The translations under genes and the position numbers were made by a program. Source: CAZQSL01 sp964595945 (GTDB taxonomy: Bacteria; UBP15; UBA6099; JAJRTR01). Taken from it: a DNA stretch of 23,052 nucleotides. The notes under the pieces were generated by a model. The model had not been told where the DNA came from and made no database searches. It was given only the letters and a program-made list of their open reading frames with translations. The stretch is from NCBI GenBank assembly GCA_964595945.1, contig CAZQSL010000050.1:1-23052 (forward strand), in the 5' to 3' direction. This document shows, piece by piece, positions 14,382 through 21,541 of the stretch (within the stretch, counting starts at the first letter, position 1; each line of letters starts with the position of its first letter).

Positions 14382-16469
14382 TTATCTGATCACATATATG
14401 AGCAGCGCTATCACGCCGAGCACTATCACGAATGCGTAGTTGATCACCACGCCCGTCTGTACCCTTCGCGCCACTTCGCCAAGCGCGCCCGCGAGCCATC
14501 CGGCTCCGTTGACCGCCCCGTCCACGATTTTCACATCAAAAAACTTCCACAGAATTTTTTCCGCGACGAAATGCCCCGGACGGACTATTAAAAAGGAATA
14601 TATCTCATCGACATAGTATTTGTGATACAGCACCTCGTGGAGTGCCGCGAGGCGGCGGCGGACAGCGTGGTGGCTGTCTGGCGCAAGCAAATACATCACG
14701 GCGGCGATGGTAAGTCCGAGCACGGCGACCATGATCGAAAGCATCATGAGCAGCTTTTCAGCATGCGCCTCTATCGGCGTTGTGGCTCCGTGACTCATCC
14801 CGAGAAGATGTTCTGCCGGAGCGAATACCGGCGCGAGCCAGCTATAAAAAGCATCGTTGCCCGGCACCCAGTGCAGCACGTGAGGCACTCCGATGTAGCC
14901 TATCAGCACCGCGCCGACAGCAAGTGCCGACAGTACAAATGTCATCGTGCGCGGAGACTCCCGCGGCTGTTGTACGGATGAAAGCCCACTGCGGCTCTCG
15001 CCGTGGAACGTGAGAAATATCAGTCTGAAAATGTAGAATGAAGTCATCAGGGCCGCGGCCATGCCCGCGATCCACAGATAAAGTCCGAGCTGCCCTCCGC
15101 CGAGTTCCGACGAATATGCCTTCCACAGAATTTCATCCTTGCTGAAAAAGCCCGACAGGCCCGGGATGCCCGAAATCGCGAGCGCGCCGATCCAGAATGT
15201 CATGGCGGTCACCTTGAGGCTGTTCGCGAGACCTCCCATGTTGCGCATGTCCTGCGGGTCCTTGTGGATGCCGGCTGAGTGAAAGGCATGTTCCATGGCA
15301 TGGATCACCGACCCGGCCGCGAGGAACAGCAGCGCCTTGAAAAACGCGTGCGTCACGAGATGAAACACCCCTGCGGAAAACGCGCCCACTCCGCACGCGA
15401 GAAACATGTATCCGAGCTGGCTCACGGTCGAATATGCCAGCACCTTTTTGATGTCGGTCTGCACAAGGCCGATCGTCGCCGCAAACAGCGCGGTCGCAGC
15501 TCCCACACAGGCAATCACCGACAGCACAAAGGCGCTCTGCGCGAAAAATACACTCATGCGCGCCACCATGTATACACCTGCCGTAACCATCGTCGCGGCA
15601 TGTATCAGCGCACTCACCGGCGTCGGGCCTTCCATCGCGTCCGGCAGCCATACATACAGTGGTATCTGCGCCGACTTGCCCGCCGCGCCGAGAAACAGAC
15701 ATAGTCCCGCTACTGCCGCCACGGGCAATCCGATTGCCGTGAAACTGGCCCCCAACGCTTCCGATACCCTCATCTCTCCATTCGCGAACCACGGAGCCAC
15801 CATCGTGTTGTGTTCGATCGCGCCGAATATCACACTGTAGTCCAGCGAACCGAATATCCCGAAAATCATCAGTATCCCGAGCAGAAATCCGAAATCGCCC
15901 ACCCGGTTGACGATGAAGGCCTTTTTCCCTGCCGCAGCCGCCGTGTCCTTGTGATACCAGAACCCTATCAGGAGATATGAACACAGCCCGACGAGTTCCC
16001 ACCCGACGAACATCACGAGCAGGCTGCCCGCCGTGACGAGCATCAGCATCGAGCCGGTAAAGAGATTGAGGTAAACGAAAAATCTTTTGTACCCTTCGTC
16101 ATGCGCCATGTAGCCGAGCGAATAGACGTGTATCAGAAATCCTATGCCAGTCACGACGAGCATCATCACGACCGACAGAGGGTCGATCATCGCGGCAAAC
16201 CGCACTCTGAGCGCGCCGGCCTGAATCCATGTGAATCCTTCTGAAAAATAGCGCCGCATGCCTTCGCCGTCGGGAGTCATGCCACTCAGAGCAAAGGCCG
16301 CGCCGAGTGACATCGCAAACGCGGCAAGCACTACGGCGCATGCCAGCAGCCCTGCCGCCCTGCGCGGCACATACCGCGTCAGCGCGCCCAGCGCCAGCGC
16401 CGCAACTATCGGCAGCAGCGGGATCACCCACGCGTATCTCAGCGACCATTCGCCCAACACATTCACCAT
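14382..16469 (-). CDS. nuoL: NADH-quinone oxidoreductase subunit L
   Basis: This is the distal antiporter-like subunit of complex I. The 695 residues are somewhat longer than the ~610-650 common in proteobacteria. Glu158 (FVGWELVGLCSYLLIGFW) and Lys265 (GAAGKSAQIPLYVWLPDAM) are conserved, followed by EGPTPVSALIHAATMVTAG and KKVLAYSTVSQLGYM. The C-terminal ~100 residues contain the region corresponding to the long lateral helix and its last membrane anchor. Its ATG overlaps the end of nuoK by seven bases, so the two are translationally coupled. Confidence 0.96.
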   Translation of the reverse strand: MVNVLGEWSLRYAWVIPLLPIVAALALGALTRYVPRRAAGLLACAVVLAAFAMSLGAAFALSGMTPDGEGMRRYFSEGFTWIQAGALRVRFAAMIDPLSVVMMLVVTGIGFLIHVYSLGYMAHDEGYKRFFVYLNLFTGSMLMLVTAGSLLVMFVGWELVGLCSYLLIGFWYHKDTAAAAGKKAFIVNRVGDFGFLLGILMIFGIFGSLDYSVIFGAIEHNTMVAPWFANGEMRVSEALGASFTAIGLPVAAVAGLCLFLGAAGKSAQIPLYVWLPDAMEGPTPVSALIHAATMVTAGVYMVARMSVFFAQSAFVLSVIACVGAATALFAATIGLVQTDIKKVLAYSTVSQLGYMFLACGVGAFSAGVFHLVTHAFFKALLFLAAGSVIHAMEHAFHSAGIHKDPQDMRNMGGLANSLKVTAMTFWIGALAISGIPGLSGFFSKDEILWKAYSSELGGGQLGLYLWIAGMAAALMTSFYIFRLIFLTFHGESRSGLSSVQQPRESPRTMTFVLSALAVGAVLIGYIGVPHVLHWVPGNDAFYSWLAPVFAPAEHLLGMSHGATTPIEAHAEKLLMMLSIMVAVLGLTIAAVMYLLAPDSHHAVRRRLAALHEVLYHKYYVDEIYSFLIVRPGHFVAEKILWKFFDVKIVDGAVNGAGWLAGALGEVARRVQTGVVINYAFVIVLGVIALLIYVIR

Positions 16470-16765
16470 TTCATAACATTTATGTCATCGACATTTACTG
16501 TCTTCCGGCGTCTATAGACGGAAATTATCACGGCGAGACCGACTGCCACTTCCGCCGCCGCCACCGTCATCACGAAAAAGACGAACATCTGCCCTGCGAT
16601 CGAGTCAAGATATCTCGAAAACGCCACGAACGTCAGATTTACGGCATTGAGCATTAGCTCGATCGACATGAATATTATCAGCGCGTTGCGGCGCGTCAGC
16701 ACACCCGCCACGCCTATCACGAACAGCATCGCCGCCAGTATCAGATAGTGATCGAGTCCTATCAT
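16463..16765 (-). CDS. nuoK: NADH-quinone oxidoreductase subunit K
   Basis: This 100-residue, three-helix membrane subunit of complex I has Glu36 (FMSIELMLNAVNL) and Glu72 (AAAEVAVGLAVI), the membrane glutamates essential for proton translocation in the family. Both fall at the same positions as in Escherichia coli NuoK. It ends by overlapping nuoL. It is separated from nuoJ by about 70 bases that contain two perfect small inverted repeats, unusual for so compact an operon. Confidence 0.96.
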   Translation of the reverse strand: MIGLDHYLILAAMLFVIGVAGVLTRRNALIIFMSIELMLNAVNLTFVAFSRYLDSIAGQMFVFFVMTVAAAEVAVGLAVIISVYRRRKTVNVDDINVMKW

Positions 16766-16780
16766 CCCCGGTCTTTCCCT

Positions 16781-16796
16781 TTGGTATTTTTACCAA
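16781..16796 (-). other. Perfect hairpin in the nuoJ-nuoK gap (1)
   Basis: Arms TTGGTA/TACCAA with a four-base A loop on the transcript lie 16 bases before the nuoK start. The lack of a U-run argues against a terminator. It could affect nuoK translation or transcript processing. Confidence 0.5.
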
Positions 16797-16815
16797 GCCA
16801 TTTCCAGCTTCACGA

Positions 16816-16829
16816 GAGCCGCACGGCTC
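16816..16829 (-). other. Perfect hairpin in the nuoJ-nuoK gap (2)
   Basis: GC-rich arms GAGCCG/CGGCTC with a two-base loop (the innermost pair may open) lie just after the nuoJ stop. With no U-run it is unlikely to be a strong intrinsic terminator. It may protect the nuoJ 3' end or mark a processing site. Confidence 0.5.
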
Positions 16830-16835
16830 CGCGCG

Positions 16836-17360
16836 TCACAATTTTTTCTTGGCAAGCGCCACGGCCCCGATTATCGCGGACAGCAGCAGTATGGAAATCG
16901 CCTCGAACGGATATACATATTGCGAAAACAGAAAAGTGCCCACAAGCTCCGTACTGCCCACTCTCGACACTACTGCCTGTGTCACTGCTCCCTTCGCCTC
17001 TGCCGCCAGCCGCACCTGGCCGATCACCAGCAACACCTGCACGAACAGCACTACCGCAGCCATCCAGCCCACTATCCTTCGCCACACTCCCGGCCCGACT
17101 CTGTTTTCGGCCGTGTCGCCACTGTCGATCAGCATCACCACAAACAGAAACAGCACCATGATCGCCCCCGCGTACACTATCACCTGCACGGCGGCCAGAA
17201 ACGGCGCGTTGAGCAGCACGTACAGCACCGCGATCGACACAAAGCACGTCACGAGCCACAGCGCGCTGTGCACCGCGTTGCGCCGCGTGATCATCAGCAG
17301 CGCCGACATCAGCGCCAGCCCGGCAGCTCCGTAAAATACTATCTGTGTCAGAGTCGGCAT
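16836..17360 (-). CDS. nuoJ: NADH-quinone oxidoreductase subunit J
   Basis: This 174-residue, five-helix membrane subunit of complex I sits between the quinone-reducing and antiporter-like parts. The conserved segment FLAAVQVIVYAGAIMVLFLFV contains the pi-bulge helix of the family. The C-terminal helix is followed by a Lys-rich tail. I start it at ATG 17360 (MPTLTQIVFY), where NuoJ homology begins. A longer reading from 17429 would add 23 charged, non-homologous residues and would begin too close to the candidate promoter. It is the first gene of nuoJKLMN. No nuoA-I genes lie upstream; the neighbour is a divergent ccdA-like gene. Confidence 0.93.
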   Translation of the reverse strand: MPTLTQIVFYGAAGLALMSALLMITRRNAVHSALWLVTCFVSIAVLYVLLNAPFLAAVQVIVYAGAIMVLFLFVVMLIDSGDTAENRVGPGVWRRIVGWMAAVVLFVQVLLVIGQVRLAAEAKGAVTQAVVSRVGSTELVGTFLFSQYVYPFEAISILLLSAIIGAVALAKKKL

Positions 17361-17410
17361 CCTGTTGCTTCCCGTCAACTCTCTTTTCCGTTGATTATAA
17401 TACCTGTTCC

Positions 17411-17439
17411 AATTTATTGCCCGGCCCAACCAAAGTCAA
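17411..17439 (-). promoter_or_regulatory. Candidate promoter for nuoJKLMN
   Basis: Reading leftward, TTGACT (17439-17434), a 17-base spacer and TAAATT (17416-17411) match consensus at 5/6 and 4/6. A perfect TATAAT lies just downstream (about 17395-17400) but has no -35. The position about 50-80 bases before the nuoJ ATG fits a true start of transcription there. Confidence 0.5.
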
Positions 17440-17540
17440 ATCTTTGACGCAGCATCTCTTCAATTAACAGCGATTATCTCTCTTTTGTTTCTGATTATCA
17501 CCCGGAACAATTCACTCACAATCACGCTCACCTTTGATTT

Positions 17541-17570
17541 TTGCATCACGGTTGGTTATTCTTTTATAAT
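17541..17570 (+). promoter_or_regulatory. Candidate promoter for the ccdA-led operon
   Basis: A perfect TATAAT at 17565-17570 is preceded by a weak TTGCAT at 17541-17546 (18-base spacer). An alternative pair, TTGATT at 17534 with TATTCT 17 bases later, overlaps it. Either would drive the gene starting at 17639, back to back with the nuoJ promoter. Confidence 0.45.
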
Positions 17571-17638
17571 TATAATGATGGATTGTGCTCTGGATTGCCA
17601 GATAAAAACATGGCGCATTCCGACGATACGGGATACTG

Positions 17639-18349
17639 ATGAACGAACTTTTTGCGGAAATACCCAAATACATCGAGCACTCGCCGCTGATCGCGCTCGC
17701 AATTGCCTTTGCGGGCGGTCTCATCACGAGCCTCACGCCATGCGTCTACCCGATGATCCCCATCACGGCTTCCTACATCGGCGGCCGCTCGGCAGGCCAG
17801 TCAAAGCTGCGCAGCTTTATCCTGTCACTCAGCTACGTCCTCGGCCTCGCGGCAGTCTACAGCGGCCTCGGCGCATTTTCAGCGCTCACCGGCGGACTCT
17901 TCGGCAAATGGGTTGCCAATCCCTGGGTCAACATCGCATTCGCCAACATATTCATCATCCTCGGACTCAGCATGATGGACGCGTTCATGCTGCCACTACC
18001 GAAATTTCTCACCGGCATCAATCCGCAGAAAAAAGGCGCAGGCGCACTTGGCGCATTCACCGTCGGCGCGGCATCGGCTTTTGTCGCCGCGCCCTGCACC
18101 GCACCCGTCCTGCTCGCCATACTCGCCTATGTCACACGCACCCGTGACATCGTCTACGGCACATCACTTCTTTTCTCCTACTCGCTCGGCATGGGCCTGC
18201 TGCTCATCGTAGTCGGCACATTCGCGGGCGTACTGGCCGCCATGCCAAAATCAGGCGCATGGATGGTACGAGTCAAACACGCCTTCGGATGGCTCATGAT
18301 CTTCGTAGCGCAATACTATCTGATACAGGCCGGCAAAGGCATGTTCTGA
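17639..18349 (+). CDS. CcdA/DsbD-type transmembrane thiol-electron transporter
   Basis: The 236-residue, roughly six-helix membrane protein corresponds to the central domain of DsbD and to CcdA. These proteins carry reducing equivalents from cytoplasmic thioredoxin across the inner membrane to extracytoplasmic thiol proteins. The two redox cysteines lie in the expected settings: Cys35 in SLTPCVYPMIP (first helix) and Cys153 in AAPCTAPVL (fourth helix). No periplasmic thioredoxin domains are fused to it. Instead, two separate thioredoxin-fold proteins follow in the same direction, the first 35 bases after its stop. This layout strongly suggests that they are its partners. No strong ribosome binding site is visible before the ATG. 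Confidence 0.92.
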   Translation: MNELFAEIPKYIEHSPLIALAIAFAGGLITSLTPCVYPMIPITASYIGGRSAGQSKLRSFILSLSYVLGLAAVYSGLGAFSALTGGLFGKWVANPWVNIAFANIFIILGLSMMDAFMLPLPKFLTGINPQKKGAGALGAFTVGAASAFVAAPCTAPVLLAILAYVTRTRDIVYGTSLLFSYSLGMGLLLIVVGTFAGVLAAMPKSGAWMVRVKHAFGWLMIFVAQYYLIQAGKGMF

Positions 18350-18384
18350 CACGCCGGCGCACTATTTTTACAGGGAGCACGCAA

Positions 18385-18924
18385 ATGACCAGTCACTCGA
18401 AAATTTTAAAAATCTCCGCAGCCGCCGCCATCGCGCTCGCCATCTGCCTGCTCGGCATCCACAGGGCCGACGCGGCCAGGAAAAAACTTCCCGGCATCAT
18501 GGACGCGAAATTTTCCACCATCGGCGGCAAGGCCGTCACGCTCAAAACCATCTCCCGGGGCAAACCCGTCTACCTCGTTTTCTTCGCAAGCTGGTGCCCG
18601 GTCTGTATCGAAGAAATCCCCAAAAACAACGCGATATTCGAAAAATTCCCCGCCAAAGACATCACCGTCGTCGCCGTCGACATCGGCGATCCGCCCGCAC
18701 TCGTGCAGCGTCTCGTCAAGGCAAAGGGCATCAAATACCCCGTCTATCTCGACACCCACAAATCCGCCGGACTCGTCTTCGGCATGAACGGCCTTCCTCT
18801 CACCCTCGCTATCGACCCCAGAGGCCGCATCGTCTACCGCAGCCCCGCTGTCCCGGGCGACAACGTCCTCAAGAGCCTCATCGAAGTCACCAAGGCAACT
18901 AAGGCAGCAAAACAAAAGAAATGA
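18385..18924 (+). CDS. Secreted TlpA/ResA-like thioredoxin-fold protein
   Basis: The 179-residue protein has a Sec signal peptide (helix at about 11-24, likely cleavage after ADA at 30) followed by a thioredoxin fold of the TlpA/ResA type. The active site is Cys71-Pro-Val-Cys74 (FFASWCPVCIEEIPK), and the cis-proline is Pro138 (NGLPLTLAIDPRG). The C-terminus is a lysine-rich tail. Such proteins act outside the cytoplasm as thiol-disulfide reductases, often for cytochrome c maturation or repair of envelope proteins. I chose the ATG at 18385, which follows GGGAG, over an earlier in-frame start inside ccdA. The neighbouring CcdA-like protein is the likely electron donor. No cytochrome c assembly gene is present in the window. 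Confidence 0.92.
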   Translation: MTSHSKILKISAAAAIALAICLLGIHRADAARKKLPGIMDAKFSTIGGKAVTLKTISRGKPVYLVFFASWCPVCIEEIPKNNAIFEKFPAKDITVVAVDIGDPPALVQRLVKAKGIKYPVYLDTHKSAGLVFGMNGLPLTLAIDPRGRIVYRSPAVPGDNVLKSLIEVTKATKAAKQKK

Positions 18925-18933
18925 TCGAAATCA

Positions 18934-18962
18934 TTCACTTTATCGCTCCAACCTATTAATAT
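18934..18962 (+). promoter_or_regulatory. Possible internal promoter before the second thioredoxin
   Basis: TTCACT (18934-18939), a 17-base spacer and TAATAT (18957-18962) match consensus at 4/6 each, in the 75-base AT-rich gap between the two thioredoxin genes. It could give the distal genes independent expression. Confidence 0.35.
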
Positions 18963-18999
18963 AACTGTATTGATTTCGGCGCTGTTCATCGGAGGTGGC

Positions 19000-19428
19000 A
19001 TGCAGAAAACGAGGAACATCATTTACCTGTTTGTGATCATAGCGGTTGCCGCCGCTATCGTCGTCCTTCCTACATATCTCAAAAACCGCGGCGAAGCCTC
19101 AAGGTTCCCCATCCAGATGCCCGACAGCATCCAGTTGCCAGTCGAAACCGAGGGACCGGTTTTTGTCGAATTTTACTCACCCGACTGCGGCATCTGCGTC
19201 AGCATGGCTCCGCGCCTGCAACAACTCGAAAAAGATTACACCGGCAAAGTACAGTTCGTCCAACTCAATACGGACCAGCCCGAAAACGCGCAATTCATCT
19301 CCGATTTTCAGGTAACAGGCCTCCCCACTTTTTTCTGGATAGACAAAGACCGCCGCATCACCGCCCAGGAAGTCGGCGACGTACCCGATGAGGTCATCAT
19401 CGAACACCTCGAAGAAATTGTCCCCTGA
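19000..19428 (+). CDS. Membrane-tethered thioredoxin-like protein
   Basis: The 142-residue protein has an N-terminal membrane helix at about 7-24 (IIYLFVIIAVAAAIVVLP), a short linker and a thioredoxin domain. The active site is Cys63-Gly-Ile-Cys66 (FYSPDCGICVSMAP), and the cis-proline is Pro109 (QVTGLPTFFWIDKD). The domain should face the periplasm, anchored near the CcdA-like protein. CGIC differs from the CGPC of classical thioredoxin and from the WCPVC of the protein before it, so the two probably have different redox potentials or partners. I chose ATG 19000, preceded by GGAGGTGG, over an upstream TTG. Confidence 0.9.
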   Translation: MQKTRNIIYLFVIIAVAAAIVVLPTYLKNRGEASRFPIQMPDSIQLPVETEGPVFVEFYSPDCGICVSMAPRLQQLEKDYTGKVQFVQLNTDQPENAQFISDFQVTGLPTFFWIDKDRRITAQEVGDVPDEVIIEHLEEIVP

Positions 19429-19537
19429 CCCGCACACATCGCTCGCCTCGCCGGCCAACTTACACCTGCTCCGGCCAGACAAGTACTTCAGAAAGGCGCC
19501 GCCGTTCCCGCATTTTTTACGGCCAGTCCCGACCACA

Positions 19538-21526
19538 ATGAAAAAAGCGACAACAGTCATACTCACTACAATCATCACACTCATCATCGCCGCCGCTGGT
19601 TGCGCAGTCACTAAAAAGCTCAACAACCCCGCGACACCCGCAAAACTGCCCCCCGAAAAACCCGCCCCCACCGCAATCGACTCATGGCCCCAATGGTCGC
19701 CGGCCGCCTGGGAAGCCGCGCGCGCAGCCAACCGGCCACTCCTCGTCGTCCAGTACAACAATCCCCATTGCGACGCATTCGTCCGCGGCACCCTCTCCCA
19801 ACCAGAAACCCGCGAAATCACTAAACGACTCTTCCACAGCGTCCGGGCTGACGCCACCAGATACCCATGGTTCCCCGACTTCCTCCCATGCGCAGCCGTA
19901 ATGTCCCACGACGGCGTTGTCTCACACCTTATGCTTATCAAACCGGTCGACCAGCCACGAGACTTCCTCCTCCACGCCGGCAAAGCTTACGAAAACGCTC
20001 TCTCCGGCACAGGCCTCCGCTCACTCCACTCCTTCATGACACCTGACGTCCCCCGCTCACCTTTCCTCGAACCCGACTTCATCTTCCGCCCCGCATGGCT
20101 CAACCGCCCACTCACAGAGTCCCCAATCGACCCGTCACGTGACTCCACGCCAGCCTTCATCTCCAACGTCTCCTCCTTCTACACGGACGCGGGCGTCACG
20201 CGCATCGCCCCGGCCGCATTCCTCCTCTTCGCATCACGCTACCACTCCGCCAACACAAAAAAAACTCTCGACACACTCGCCCGCAATCTCTCCGCCACTT
20301 CCGACAAACAATGGGGCGGATTCTTCACCACCAATCACTACTATGTCCCGGTCGGCGCGCCCGCCGCACGATATTTCGACAAAACCCTGTCTGACAACGC
20401 CGAAACCATATCATTCCTCATCGACCGCGAACGCGCCACCGCCACCGCGAAAACAACACCGGCAATACCCGCCGATGCCGCCGCCGCCATTTCTTATATC
20501 ATGAAGTTCCTCGGCACACAGACCGGACTATTCTACGACGCACAATCCGGCGCACTCGCCGACCCGGCCTCATCCACATCATTCATCCCCGGTAAGACTT
20601 TCTACTCAAAACCCTCGGCACAGCGCGCAAAAATCGGCATGCCACCCATCACACACACCTTCTCCGTCGCCTCCAACGCCCAATTCGCCCAAACCCTCTT
20701 CAAAGCCTCCGACTACTATTCCATCGAAAGCTACCGACTGCTCGCCGCCAACATCACCGACGCGCTCATCAAGCTCGCCATCCGCCCCGACACCGGCACC
20801 GCCGCCACATGGCTCGACTCCGAATCCCTCGCCCCCTCATCCTTCGGTCTCCTCCGCGACAACTCCGCGCTCCTCTCAACCCTCATCTCAGCCTACGAAG
20901 CCACAGGCAAAACCAGATACCTCACCACCGCCATCAACCTCGCAAACTCCATCTTCACCAACTTCTCCCCCGACACTAAATCACCAGGCTTCAGCTACGG
21001 CTCCACCGGCGACCCCGTGTTCGACAAACTCATCGCCGGATACACACCAGTCACCACCAACATCCAGCTCGCCGCCACTCTCGATCGCCTCTACCACATC
21101 ACAGGCGACAAAAAACTATACGAAAAATCCACCGAAATCCTTAAATACTTCGCCGTCAACTCCAAAAAAGCGCCTTACATCTGGAACGGCCCAGAATACG
21201 CCCAAACCGTATTCTCTCATACAAAACACCTCAAAATCTGCGTCATCGGCCCGAAATCCCACAAAAACACCGAAGCCCTCCGCCGCGCCGCCATGTCCTA
21301 CTACGAACCCGTACGCATCACCATGACCATCGACCCGAAAACAGACAGCGACATCCTCGCCACTCTCCCCTACGGCTCCCGCCCACAACCAACCATCTTC
21401 GCCTGCGTCGACACTGCCTGCTCCATGCCCATCACCGATCCCGCCACAGCACGCGCCACACTCGCCACCTTCACCAAAAACTACCTCATCGGCTCCAGTG
21501 GCAACCCCGACAGCAAACTACCCTGA
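19538..21526 (+). CDS. YyaL/DUF255-like lipoprotein with degenerate thioredoxin motif
   Basis: The 662-residue protein matches the YyaL/SPATA20 family from end to end. A thioredoxin-like DUF255 domain (about 48-165) is followed by an (alpha/alpha)-barrel. The barrel has the family-typical ARYFDKTLSDNA (about 277-288; HFEKMLYDNA in usual members), and the C-terminus carries IFACVDTACSMPITDP. Two features are unusual. It starts with a signal peptide ending IIAAAGC (Cys22), which suggests a lipoprotein, whereas typical members are cytoplasmic. The CHWC redox motif is replaced by NNPHC, leaving one cysteine (Cys78). I chose ATG 19538; an earlier GTG would add 50 non-signal residues. It follows the thioredoxin genes and sits 15 bases before the next gene. 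Function in bacteria is unknown. A non-catalytic or single-cysteine envelope role is inferred. Confidence 0.82.
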   Translation: MKKATTVILTTIITLIIAAAGCAVTKKLNNPATPAKLPPEKPAPTAIDSWPQWSPAAWEAARAANRPLLVVQYNNPHCDAFVRGTLSQPETREITKRLFHSVRADATRYPWFPDFLPCAAVMSHDGVVSHLMLIKPVDQPRDFLLHAGKAYENALSGTGLRSLHSFMTPDVPRSPFLEPDFIFRPAWLNRPLTESPIDPSRDSTPAFISNVSSFYTDAGVTRIAPAAFLLFASRYHSANTKKTLDTLARNLSATSDKQWGGFFTTNHYYVPVGAPAARYFDKTLSDNAETISFLIDRERATATAKTTPAIPADAAAAISYIMKFLGTQTGLFYDAQSGALADPASSTSFIPGKTFYSKPSAQRAKIGMPPITHTFSVASNAQFAQTLFKASDYYSIESYRLLAANITDALIKLAIRPDTGTAATWLDSESLAPSSFGLLRDNSALLSTLISAYEATGKTRYLTTAINLANSIFTNFSPDTKSPGFSYGSTGDPVFDKLIAGYTPVTTNIQLAATLDRLYHITGDKKLYEKSTEILKYFAVNSKKAPYIWNGPEYAQTVFSHTKHLKICVIGPKSHKNTEALRRAAMSYYEPVRITMTIDPKTDSDILATLPYGSRPQPTIFACVDTACSMPITDPATARATLATFTKNYLIGSSGNPDSKLP

Positions 21527-21529
21527 ATG

Positions 21530-21534
21530 GAGGA
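21530..21534 (+). promoter_or_regulatory. Ribosome binding site deciding the DHS-like start
   Basis: GGAGG lies seven bases before ATG 21542. An in-frame ATG at 21527 overlaps this site, so the shorter reading is preferred. Confidence 0.7.
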
Positions 21535-21541
21535 TATATAC

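Noticed and set aside
20267..20274. A8 tract inside the YyaL-like gene as a phase-variation site
   Set aside because: It encodes an ordinary Lys-Lys pair in a long intact frame, and single A8 runs are common by chance.
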